A DNA stretch of 64,000 nt from Antedon mediterranea (lineage: Eukaryota > Echinodermata > Crinoidea > Comatulida > Antedonidae), in NCBI RefSeq assembly GCF_964355755.1, contig NC_092676.1, forward strand, positions 1,472,288 to 1,536,287, given 5' to 3'. Both the position numbers and the translations under genes were made by a program. Shown here piece by piece: positions 1 through 22,125 of the stretch (position 1 is the stretch's first letter; each line of letters opens with the position of its first letter). Under the pieces are notes generated by a model that made no database searches, was not told the origin of the DNA, and saw nothing but the letters and a program-made list of their open reading frames with translations.

Positions 1-3000
1 ATACAGCACTAATTTATAGTACAGTATACAGCACTAATTTATAGTACAGAATACAGCACTAATTTATAGTACAGTATACAGCACTAATTTATAGTACAGT
101 ATACAGCACTAATTTATAGTACAGTATGCAGCACTAATTTATAGTACAGTATGCAGCACTAATTTATAGTACAGTATGCAGCACTAATTTATAGTACAGT
201 ATACAGCACTAATTTATAGTACAGTATACAGCACTAATTTATAGTACAGTATACAGCACTAATTTATAGTACAGTATACAGCACTAATTTATAGTACAGT
301 ATACAGCACTAATTTATAGTACAGTATACAGCACTAATTTATAGTACAGTATACAGCACTAATTTATAGTACAGTATACAGCACTAATTTATAGTACAGT
401 ATACAGCACTAATTTATAGTACAGTATACAGCACTAATTTATAGTACAGTATACAGCACTAATTTATAGTACAGTATACAGCACTAATTTATAGTACAGT
501 ATACAGCACTAATTTATAGTACAGTATACAGCACTAATTTATAGTACAGTATACAGCACTAATTTATAGTACAGTATACAGCACTAATTTATAGTACAGT
601 ATGCAGCACTAATTTATAGTACAGTATGCAGCACTAATTTATAGTACAGTATACAGCACTAATTTATAGTACAGTATACAGCACTAATTTATAGTACAGT
701 ATACAGCACTAATTTATAGTACAGTATACAGCACTAATTTATAGTACAGTATACAGCACTAATTTATAGTACAGAATACAGCACTAATTTATAGTACAGT
801 ATACAGCACTAATTTATAGTACAGAATACAGCACTAATTTATAGTACAGTATACAGCACTAATTTATAGTACAGAATACAGCACTAATTTATAGTACAGT
901 ATACAGCACTAATTTATAGTACAGTATACAGCACTAATTTATAGTACAGTATACAGCACTAATTTATAGTACAGTATACAGCACTAATTTATAGTACTGA
1001 GTATACAGCACTAATTTATAGTACAGTATACAGCACTAATTTATAGTACAGTATACAGCACTAATTTATAGTACAGTATACAGCACTAATTTATAGTACA
1101 GAATACAGCACTAATTTATAGTACAGTATACAGCACTAATTTATAGTACAGTATACAGCACTAATTTATAGTACAGAATACAGCACTAATTTATAGTACA
1201 GTATACAGCACTAATTTATAGTACAGTATACAGCACTAATTTATAGTACAGTATACAGCACTAATTTATAGTACAGTATACAGCACTAATTTATAGTACA
1301 GTATACAGCACTAATTTATAGTACAGAATACAGCACTAATTTATAGTACAGTATACAGCACTAATTTATAGTACAGTATACAGCACTAATTTATAGTACA
1401 GAATACAGCACTAATTTATAGTACAGTATACAGCACTAATTTATAGTACAGTATACAGCACTAATTTATAGTACAGTATACAGCACTAATTTATAGTACA
1501 GTATACAGCACTAATTTATAGTACAGTATACAGCACTAATTTATAGTACAGTATACAGCACTAATTTATAGTACAGTATACAGCACTAATTTATAGTACA
1601 GTATACAGCACTAATTTATAGTACAGTATACAGCACTAATTTATAGTACAGTATACAGCACTAATTTATAGTACAGTATACAGCACTAATTTATAGTACA
1701 GAATACAGCACTAATTTATAGTACAGTATACAGCACTAATTTATAGTACAGTATACAGCACTAATTTATAGTACAGTATACAGCACTAATTTATAGTACA
1801 GTATACAGCACTAATTTATAGTACAGAATACAGCACTAATTTATAGTACAGTATACAGCACTAATTTATAGTACAGTATACAGCACTAATTTATAGTACA
1901 GTATACAGCACTAATTTATAGTACAGTATACAGCACTAATTTATAGTACAGTATACAGCACTAATTTATAGTACAGAATACAGCACTAATTTATAGTACA
2001 GTATACAGCACTAATTTATAGTACAGTATACAGCACTAATTTATAGTACAGTATACAGCACTAATTTATAGTACAGTATACAGCACTAATTTATAGTACA
2101 GTATACAGCACTAATTTATAGTACAGTATACAGCACTAATTTATAGTACAGTATACAGCACTAATTTATAGTACAGTATACAGCACTAATTTATAGTACA
2201 GTATACAGCACTAATTTATAGTACAGTATACAGCACTAATTTATAGTACAGTATACAGCACTAATTTATAGTACAGTATACAGCACTAATTTATAGTACA
2301 GTATACAGCACTAATTTATAGTACAGTATACAGCACTAATTTATAGTACAGAATACAGCACTAATTTATAGTACAGTATACAGCACTAATTTATAGTACA
2401 GTATACAGCACTAATTTATAGTACAGTATACAGCACTAATTTATAGTACAGTATACAGCACTAATTTATAGTACAGTATACAGCACTAATTTATAGTACA
2501 GTATACAGCACTAATTTATAGTACAGTATACAGCACTAATTTATAGTACAGAATACAGCACTAATTTATAGTACAGTATACAGCACTAATTTATAGTACA
2601 GTATACAGCACTAATTTATAGTACTGAGTATACAGCACTAATTTATAGTACAGTATACAGCACTAATTTATAGTACAGTATACAGCACTAATTTATAGTA
2701 CAGTATACAGCACTAATTTATAGTACAGTATACAGCACTAATTTATAGTACAGTATACAGCACTAATTTATAGTACAGTATACAGCACTAATTTATAGTA
2801 CAGTATACAGCACTAATTTATAGTACAGTATACAGCACTAATTTATAGTACAGTATACAGCACTAATTTATAGTACAGTATACAGCACTAATTTATAGTA
2901 CAGTATACAGCACTAATTTATAGTACAGTATACAGCACTAATTTATAGTACAGAATACAGCACTAATTTATAGTACAGTATACAGCACTAATTTATAGTA

Positions 3001-5062
3001 CAGTATACAGCACTAATTTATAGTACAGTATACAGCACTAATTTATAGTACAGTATACAGCACTAATTTATAGTACTGAGTATACAGCACTAATTTATAG
3101 TACAGTATACAGCACTAATTTATAGTACAGTATACAGCACTAATTTATAGTACAGTATACAGCACTAATTTATAGTACAGTATACAGCACTAATTTATAG
3201 TACAGTATACAGCACTAATTTATAGTACAGTATACAGCACTAATTTATAGTACAGTATACAGCACTAATTTATAGTACAGTATACAGCACTAATTTATAG
3301 TACAGTATACAGCACTAATTTATAGTACAGTATACAGCACTAATTTATAGTACAGAATACAGCACTAATTTATAGTACAGTATACAGCACTAATTTATAG
3401 TACAGTATACAGCACTAATTTATAGTACAGTATACAGCACTAATTTATAGTACAGAATACAGCACTAATTTATAGTACTGAGTATACAGCACTAATTTAT
3501 AGTACAGTATACAGCACTAATTTATAGTACAGTATACAGCACTAATTTATAGTACAGTATACAGCACTAATTTATAGTACAGAATACAGCACTAATTTAT
3601 AGTACTGAGTATACAGCACTAATTTATAGTACAGTATACAGCACTAATTTATAGTACAGTATACAGCACTAATTTATAGTACAGTATACAGCACTAATTT
3701 ATAGTACAGTATACAGCACTAATTTATAGTACAGTATACAGCACTAATTTATAGTACAGTATACAGCACTAATTTACAGTACAGTATACAGCACTAATTT
3801 ATAGTACAGTATACAGCACTAATTTATAGTACAGTATACAGCACTAATTTATAGTACAGTATACAGCACTAATTTATAGTACAGTATACAGCACTAATTT
3901 ATAGTACAGTATACAGCACTAATTTATAGTACAGTATACAGCACTAATTTATAGTACAGTATACAGCACTAATTTATAGTACAGTATACAGCACTAATTT
4001 ATAGTACAGTATACAGCACTAATTTATAGTACAGTATACAGCACTAATTTATAGTACAGTATACAGCACTAATTTATAGTACAGTATACAGCACTAATTT
4101 ATAGTACAGTATACAGCACTAATTTATAGTACAGTATACAGCACTAATTTATAGTACAGTATACAGCACTAATTTATAGTACAGTATACAGCACTAATTT
4201 ATAGTACAGTATACAGCACTAATTTATAGTACAGTATACAGCACTAATTTATAGTACAGTATACAGCACTAATTTATAGTACAGTATACAGCACTAATTT
4301 ATAGTACAGTATACAGCACTAATTTATAGTACAGTATACAGCACTAATTTATAGTACAGTATACAGCACTAATTTATAGTACAGTATACAGCACTAATTT
4401 ATAGTACTGAGTATACAGCACTAATTTATAGTACAGTATACAGCACTAATTTATAGTACAGTATACAGCACTAATTTATAGTACAGTATACAGCACTAAT
4501 TTATAGTACAGTATACAGCACTAATTTATAGTACAGTATACAGCACTAATTTATAGTACAGAATACAGCACTAATTTATAGTACAGTATACAGCACTAAT
4601 TTATAGTACAGTATACAGCACTAATTTATAGTACAGTATACAGCACTAATTTATAGTACAGTATACAGCACTAATTTATAGTACAGTATACAGCACTAAT
4701 TTATAGTACAGTATACAGCACTAATTTATAGTACTGAGTATACAGCACTAATTTATAGTACAGTATACAGCACTAATTTATAGTACAGTATACAGCACTA
4801 ATTTATAGTACAGTATACAGCACTAATTTATAGTACAGTATACAGCACTAATTTATAGTACAGTATACAGCACTAATTTATAGTACTGAGTATACAGCAC
4901 TAATTTATAGTACTGAGTATACAGCACTAATTTATAGTACAGTATACAGCACTAATTTATAGTACAGTATACAGCACTAATTTATAGTACAGTATACAGC
5001 ACTAATTTATAGTACAGTATACAGCACTAATTTATAGTACTGAGTATACAGCACTAATTTAT
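1..5062. repeat. 25-bp satellite array, about 200 units
   Basis: A head-to-tail array of a 25-bp unit containing ATACAGCACTAATTTATAG fills the first 5 kb without interruption and starts at the window edge, so its true length is unknown. Most units are identical. The visible variants are one reading CAGAATAC instead of CAGTATAC, one reading GTATGC (clustered near 120-210 and 600-630), a 27-bp form with ACTGAGTATAC, and one unit near 3773 with TTTACAG. The last unit breaks off into unique sequence at about 5063. The unit contains stop codons and its length is not a multiple of three, so it is not coding. Confidence 0.99.
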
Positions 5063-6826
5063 TTCAGTAATTTTCTGAAGCTGAAATAATGGAAAAGGAA
5101 GCCTGCCATTGGTTCTTCCAATGACGCAACCAAGTAATTTGACCAATAACAAGCCACGATCGGTGATACTGCTCAGGGATTGGTCAACTTGTGGCACGTA
5201 TACATCATCAGTCCTGGTGGTTCTGTTTCGTTTCCGATTTATTCGAAAACAGTTGATCATAATATAAATCCAACAACCGGAAAACTTGTGGGACAATTCT
5301 TTTGTGATTTATTATAAACTATAAAAAGGAAAACTAAAACCAAGTCTTGTTAAAATTAACTATTGAAAATGAACGGATTACGGATGGATAAAAATAATAA
5401 TATGTATGTGTATGTGATTTAATATTTGTTTGTATCTCAAATAAAATGATTGTAAATGAGAACAGAAGTTTAGGACGAAAAAACGACAATAGTTATGTTA
5501 CAATATTCAGTAGTACTACTACTAGTAGACGGATATTGATATAATATTATTATTTAGACGGAAGTATGCCGCCTGATTCATAAACTAAAATTGTTGTGGT
5601 TTTCGCATTGAATACATTGTGGTGGCGCTATTTTGTTACAAATATTTTGTTTTCAAATACAATAATAGAGAGCGTTCACACGACAATGGAATGGAATGTG
5701 ATCGCTGCCAATTCTCACTACCTGTGGAATTTCCCAGAAGGCATCATTAAAATGGAGGATTGTCAGCTAAAGTGAAGTTTTTTAGTCGTATCGAAAACAT
5801 CAAGAATGTGAGTGAAATAAGTCGACAAATGTGTTTTATAAAGTAAGAATTGACAAAATAGAAATCCTGAATCATTTAGTAATGTTTTTAAAATGTTACT
5901 GTATATTTTATAATTTTTATTTCGTGTTATAAAATTGATTTTACGCTTGTGATTTTAGCTTGGTGGGGGTGGTTGTTGTCGGCGATCCATGCATTTGGTG
6001 GTGGTGGTAGGTTGGGTTTGAGTTACGTATACCAACCTCTACTACTGGGCCTAGAATCTGCGGTTTTAGGGTTTGGTCACAGTAAATTCTTAATCAAAAA
6101 TTAGATAAATAGAAATTAGACCAGGCCTAGTTAACTGATATCAAGAATATACATATGTTCTAAAACATTGTGAACACTTCCTTTTCGAAAACAAAAAAGG
6201 GAAACATTTTCCCCATGTTTTTCTTATTGTTGATTAGCCTAGGCTAGGCCTAGGTAGGTAGGCCTCTAGTAGCTAGGCCTCTAGTAGCTAAGGTCTGAGG
6301 GCCTACATATAAATGGACCAATGGGTACCCACTATCCCTATAGCCTATTAATTCATGGCAGTCTAAGGTCCCTAAAATAGTAATAATAATAATAGATAGC
6401 CCTAGCCTCTCTAGTTGGGATGAAATTATTGGGTGATCAACATTGTTCTAAATTCCATCCACACGTTTTAACAAATATGTAAATTAATTGTTTTTATTTT
6501 CCGTGTCACACAAACGTCTTATTAATTAGAATTTCATGTGGTAATGTTTTAATGAGTTTTTCATTTATTATACATTAAATACAAGATATATTTTATAATA
6601 TTATGTTATGCAGCGAGCAGCTTCTAGAGAAGTCTATTAATTAATTGGTGTCCAAAAAGTCGAGGGTGGATCGAAATAAGTATTAAACAGTACAGTACTT
6701 GCTGGTACCTGAAGTTATTTTGGATGGGTGCTGTGTTAAAATTAGTCTGGTAGGTGGAAAACTGAAAAGTATTCCTTATTCTTGTGATACTGTACATTTA
6801 CAAACACGTCTTCTTTATCATTGCAG
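5063..6826. other. Upstream region of LATS, no coding gene seen
   Basis: There is no convincing reading frame here. The stretch at 5660-5815 looks like a candidate promoter or 5' exon. It holds overlapping GGAATG words (5688-5700), a GGAATTTCCCAGAA segment near 5735 and a possible splice donor (AATGTGAGTG) near 5810. A patch rich in TAGGCCTAG words lies at 6235-6300. A polypyrimidine tract with TTGCAG ends at 6826 and is the likely acceptor for the first coding exon of LATS. The transcription start was not located. Confidence 0.5.
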
Positions 6827-11275
<4,449 letters not shown>

Positions 11276-12633
11276 CGCCATTTGCAATCATTAAAGCTGC
11301 AAACATAATGATTTAGTAAAACGTTAATTATTTCTGATTCGCAACTCAGTTCATTTATTTAATATTATTCATTTTTATTAACGTAATAATAAATTATCTG
11401 GAATGAATTGTGGGTAATTTGAGCTGTGCATCATGGGTAGCTATGTAAAATTATATATTATTGCTTTGCAGCCACGTTGATTTATTTTTTTTATATATAT
11501 ATTTTGATATTTATATGCTTGTACAATATTGATAGAAACTTGAAAAATTCCAGAAAATGTGTTTTAAAAGCTAAGACGTGCTGTGAAGTTGGGTCTCTTT
11601 AAGTCAGCTGTACTGCAGTAGTACAGTTGTTAGCTATTACCCTCGTGAAACAAAGTTAAATAAGTAAATAGGGTTAGAAGGTTGGGTGGTTTCAGACGGT
11701 AATCAACTGGATGCTTTACAGATATAGGATCTAAATCGCAGTGTAAACAGGGCTTTAATTTTACAACCAATAACTTATTGTGCATGATGCATTCTGGGAT
11801 CTAATCTGAGATTAGTGCAACTACAGTATTTTCATTGGTTCCTTATTAATAATATAATACTCTAAATTATATAATAGATTATATTTTGTTCCTTTTACTA
11901 GGCAATATTTTATTTTTGTTAACCTACTATGTGAATGGATTGTAATTAACACATAGGGTCACAAAACAGAATGTAATTTTGTTAGGATGGCCTTAACATT
12001 ATATAACCTTGATTTTGGGTTTTTGTGAAAGAAAAAATGTTCTAAATATTTTATTTTCATAATGAATCTTTGAAGGTGTGCTTAGGGATAAAAGAACAGT
12101 TTAGTAAATTAAATATACTAGTTTGAATTTGGTGAAAGAGTGAAAAAAGGTTTTAAAAAATACAACATAACCATGCTAATTTTAAACATGATCTCGTAAT
12201 CGAATCGAAAATATCTCATTTAACTGAAGAACCGATTTTATTTGTATGAAGAAATGTATCTGGTTGGATTTGAACTTTGCAAACTTCACCAGCAGGTCGA
12301 GTATTATCCATTAGACCACAAAATATCATGTTGAAATATGAGTATTGTTTCTATAATTTATGATTTATATATACAGTGCTACGCAACAATCCTAATTATA
12401 ATATTTAAATAATACTAATGCCTTGGGTCTAGTGTTTTATATTTAAGAGTAGCACAAACTGTACCTTGTATATACCTTGTGTTTTGTGCACCTTGTTGTA
12501 CAGAGATGTCAAATCTATATAGCGGTGTTAAGATGGTGGTCTTAAATAAACCCTATCAATTCCACTACTATTAAAAGCTATTATATTTGCAAGAAATATC
12601 AAATAAAAGTTTATGTTATGGTATTGCTTTTTA
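11276..12633. other. LATS 3' UTR and AT-rich flank
   Basis: No coding sequence is seen. The first polyadenylation hexamer after the LATS stop is AATAAA at 11388-11393. A tRNA-like segment lies at 12262-12328. The rest is AT-rich unique sequence. Confidence 0.5.
12262..12328 (-). repeat. tRNA-derived SINE relic
   Basis: On the minus strand an A-box-like GGTCTAATGGATAATAC is followed about 35 bases later by a B-box-like AGTTCAAATCC. The T-arm stem does not pair, so this is a decayed tRNA-derived element and not a working tRNA gene. Confidence 0.45.
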
Positions 12634-14768
12634 AAATTCAATTATTAGGCCATAATATTGCCATACAAGCGCATATATAGTGTTATCATTATCTTAAAGT
12701 GCCATAGTAACTACTTTAACATGCGCAGAGTCGAATAATGTGTTCTGCGCATGTCAATTGTGCTATAGTAACCAGTTTTATCGAGAAAAAAAATGGTTAC
12801 TTTAGCATAATAAACATGCGCAGAGGCGAATAATGGGTTCTGCGCATGTCAATTGTGCTATAGTAACCAGTTTTGACATAAATGGTTACTATAGCATAAT
12901 AAACATGCGCAGAGGCGAATAATGGGTTCTGCGCATGTCAATTGTGCTATAGTAACCAGTTTTATCGAAAAATAAAAAGTTCGAAAAATCAACATTTTTT
13001 GAAAAGTCCCTGTACTATAGTACAGGAAAATTTTCGAAAAATGGCCGATTTTCGACCCTTTTATTTTTAGAAATAAATGGTTACTATTGCATAATAAACA
13101 TGCGCAGAGACAAATAATGGGTTCTGTGCATGTCAATTGTGCTATAGTAACCAGTTTTGACATAAATGGTTACTATAGCATAATAAACATGCGCAGAGGC
13201 GAATAATGGGTTCTGCGCATGTCAATTGTGCTATAGTAACCAGTTTTATCGAAAAATAAAAAGTTCGAAAAATCAAAATTTTTTGAAAAATCCCTGTACT
13301 ATAGTACAGGAAAATTTTCGAAAAATGGCCGATTTTCGACCCTTTTATTTTTAGAAATAAATGGTTACTATTGCATAATAAACATGCGCAGAGACAAATA
13401 ATGGGTTCTGCGCATGTCAATTGTGCTATAGTAACAAGTTTTGACATAAATGGTTACTATAGCATAATAAACATGCGCAGAGGCAAATAATGGGTTCTGC
13501 GCATGTCAATTGTGCTATAATAACCAGTTTTATCGAAAAATAAAAAGTTCGAAAATTCACCATTTTTTGAAAAAATCCCTGTACTATAGTACAGGAAAAT
13601 TTTCGAAAAATGGCCGATTTTCGACCCTTTTATTTTTAGAAATAAATGGTTACTATTGCATAATAAACATGCGCAGAGACAAATAATGGGTTCTGCGCAA
13701 GTCAATTGTGCTATAGTAACAAGTTTTGACATAAATGGTTACTATAGCATAATAAACATGCGCAGAGGCAAATAATGGGTTCTGCGCATGTCAATTGTGC
13801 TATAATAACCAGTTTTATCGAAAAATAAAAAGTTCGAAAATTCACCATTTTTTGAAAAAACCCTGTAGGCTACTATAGTACAGGAAAATTTTCGAAAAAT
13901 GGCCGATTTTCGACCCTTTTATTTTTAGAAATAAATGGTTACTATTGCATAATAAACATGCGCAGAGACAAATAATGGGTTCTGCGCAAGTCAATTGTGC
14001 TATAGTAACAAGTTTTGACATAAATGGTTACTATAGCATAATAAACATGCGCAGAGGCAAATAATGGGTTCTGCGCATGCCAATTGTGCTATAATAACCA
14101 GTTTTATCGAAAAATAAAAAGTTCGAAAATTCACCATTTTTTGAAAAAATCCCTGTACTATAGTACAGGAAAATTTTCGAAAAATGGCCGATTTTCGACC
14201 CTTTTATTTTTAGAAATAAATGGTTACTATTGCATAATAAACATGCGCAGAGACAAATAATGGGTTCTGCGCATGTCAATTGTGCTATAGTAACAAGTTT
14301 TGACATAAATGGTTACTATAGCATAATAAACATGCGCAGACTCCAATAATGTGTTCTGCGCATGTCAATTGTGCTATAGTAACCAGTTTTATCGAAAAAT
14401 AAAAAGGTCGAAAATTGGCCATTTTTAAAAAAAAATCCCTGTACTATAGTACAGGAAAATTTCAGAAAAATTGCCGATTTTCGACCCTTTTATTTTTTGA
14501 CATAAATGTTACTATTGCATAATAAACATGCGCAGAGACAAATAATGGGTTCTGTGCATGTCAATTGTGCTATAGTAACCAGTTTTATCGAAAATAAAAA
14601 GGTCAAAAAGTTTCCATTAAAAAAAAAAATCCCTGTACTATAGTACAGGGATTTTTTCTAAAATAGGCAAAACAGCCACTTTTTAAATTCAATTATTAGG
14701 CCATAATATTGTCATATAAGTGCATATATAGTGTTATCATCATCTTAAAGAGCCATAGTAACCATTTA
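12634..14768. repeat. Tandem array of about 285-bp palindrome-rich units with flanking direct repeats
   Basis: GGTTACTATAGCATAATAA recurs at 12884, 13168, 13452, 13737, 14026 and 14311, a period of 284-289 bp. Each unit contains two long imperfect dyads, in which GCATAATAAACATGCGCAGA faces a GTTCTGCGCATGTCAATTG half ending in GCTATAGTAACC. It also carries an 18-bp perfect palindrome, CCTGTACTATAGTACAGG. One unit (near 13861) has extra bases inside that palindrome. The array is bracketed by two direct copies of an 80-bp sequence (12634-12713 and 14684-14768, starting AATTCAATTATTAGGCCATA). The 91-101-codon minus-strand frames inside it are a by-product of the repeat. Confidence 0.93.
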
Positions 14769-14893
14769 TGTCCAAAAATTAAAAAAAGGGGAAATGTTCA
14801 CAATTTTGTAATGGTGTCACTGCAAAAATAAAAAAAAGGAAAAGATGGATGTACGTTAAGATATTTATTTCAGAAAGTTGACGTTACTAACTT

Positions 14894-15800
14894 GGGCGCT
14901 AGTTCCGTTTCGCACCTGTTTTTATTTCAACTTCCTTTTGACTCCAAATTGTTAAGCAACTTATTGTGAATACCACACCTTAAAATTGGGCCTCATAAGT
15001 ACTTTTATGAAGAAGAATCACATAAAAAGTAACAAATAAATCCTTAAATTGATGATTTTACAGACATGTTTCTCGTATACCGTTCGCCGCGAATTTAGCA
15101 TACTCGAAGTTCAATATTTTCGTTTCTATGGAGCGCCAAAAGAGCAACAACAATAGATGGTTAAAACCTCAGTGGAATGCGTCTTCTTTTAATGCATTTA
15201 TTATTGAAATACACGTTTAATTTTAATATATTTTGTCAATAAAAATGCTGTAACATTTTACTGCTAATAATTTGCTGTTTTCAAATAGCAACCAACCCTA
15301 GGCCTAAGAGTAAGACTAAGACTAACTAAGAGGCATATTATTTAGATTAAGGTATACCCCTACAGTACATGTAATATGATGATGAATTTGTCGATTTTCA
15401 TTCCTAAAAGCTCCTGCAAAAACCATGTACAGTATTAACAGTAATATTTTTGTTGCATTGACATTGACAAAATATGATAAAATTGAACGTAATTTTCACC
15501 AATAAATGCATTAAATATACACAATTTACTGAGTTTTTAGCCCTCTATTATGATTGCTCTTTTGGCGCTCCATAGAAACAACAACATTGAACATGATGGA
15601 GTATGCGAAATTCACGAACCGATGTGCGAGAAACACGTCTGTAAATTCATCAATTTAAAGGATTCATTTTTTACTTTTTGTGTGATCTCCTTTGTAAAAG
15701 TATTTTTGAGACTTAATTCTAAGGTGTGGTACTCACGATAAAGTTACTTAACCAATTTTGAGTCGAAATAAACGACAGGTGCGAAACGGAACTAGCGCCC
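14894..15800. mobile_element. Non-autonomous DNA transposon with arms of about 250 bp
   Basis: The left arm (about 14894-15145) begins GGGCGCTAGTTCCGTTTCGC. The right arm (about 15552-15800) is its inverted complement and ends CGGAACTAGCGCCC. Further matching words along the arms include TGGAGCGCCAAAAGAGCAA against its complement, and the ACAGACGTG/ACAGACATG segment. Both ends are flanked by TAACTT, a likely 6-bp target-site duplication. The roughly 400-bp centre has no credible reading frame. Confidence 0.88.
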
Positions 15801-16046
15801 TAACTTGTTTTTGTTTTTCTCGTCAATCTTGAACAACTTGTAATAATCCCTCTGACCACATGGACACCAACATGGACAGACTTTCAGACTGACCAAGTTT
15901 CAGACTTTTTGCCGCTATTCCCATTTTTCCGGCATGGTTCAGTTGCTTTAGAGCTACAAGATGATCGTGACCAAATTTCAGTCCTGTTGGCTGGTAAAAA
16001 TAAAAATAAAAAATAAATGCTAGAAGGTATCAGCAAGACATTACAA

Positions 16047-21377
<5,331 letters not shown>

Positions 21378-22125
21378 GTTGGAATCCAAAAATTCTGTTT
21401 ACCAAAACCATCGAAGCGTGAAAACATGTGCTTCACATTTAATTTATGTACGTCTGGACCTACCACAACTATGTTACTAAGATACAGACGCTTGTGGCGC
21501 CTGACAAAATCTTGTTTTTAATTTTGTGTTGTGATTTTTTGTTTTTTTTTCGATATTCATATAATAAAATTAAGTGGGTTTATTGAAGTAGCTTTTAGGC
21601 TCTTAGCTCAAGAGAGTGCAGCAGTGAGTACTAGTAAGACTAGTCGGGCACTAGCCATACCTAGCTAGCCTATTTTAGGCCTGGTCTAGCCTACCTAGCG
21701 TACTAGCCAGGCTAGTAATAGTTAGGCCTAGCCTAGCTAGTACTACCCTAGTACCTAGTCGTCCTAGGCTAGCCTAGGCCAAATAAGTACAAGGTAGGAG
21801 AGGGTCGGGACAGGAGGACATGGCGCCTTCCTTGCTTGCTTAGAAATAGAAGTAGATACTTCATCCATGGAGGTATCTCCACGCTTCACTGTTGTTATAT
21901 ATCGGCTTACATTTATTTACTCTGCTGGGCTGGGGTCCTAAGACAAATTTTGGATTATTTGATTTAGCTGTAATAAAATAGTAAATATTGATTGAAACAT
22001 TTGACTTATTTACTTGTTTCCCGTACACTTGCGTCTACTTATTAAGTTTAAGTTTTCATCATAGTGTTTTAATTTGAAGGTGTGTTGAAACAGAATTAAC
22101 TAGCCTCTAGGCCTAAATACATAGC
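21378..22125. promoter_or_regulatory. Shared head-to-head promoter interval of RIOX2 and CCDC83
   Basis: The two start codons face away from each other across 748 bp, so both promoters must lie here or in noncoding 5' exons. The interval holds a dense patch of TAGGCCTAG/CCTAGGCTAG words (21650-21780). No TATA box could be assigned with confidence. Confidence 0.5.

Noticed and set aside
1-5062. CRISPR-like array because of regular short repeats
   Set aside because: There are no unique spacers; units are contiguous and the setting is an intron-bearing eukaryotic genome.
12858-14306. Four similar 91-101-codon minus-strand frames
   Set aside because: They repeat once per 285-bp unit and reflect the tandem array, with no protein-family features.
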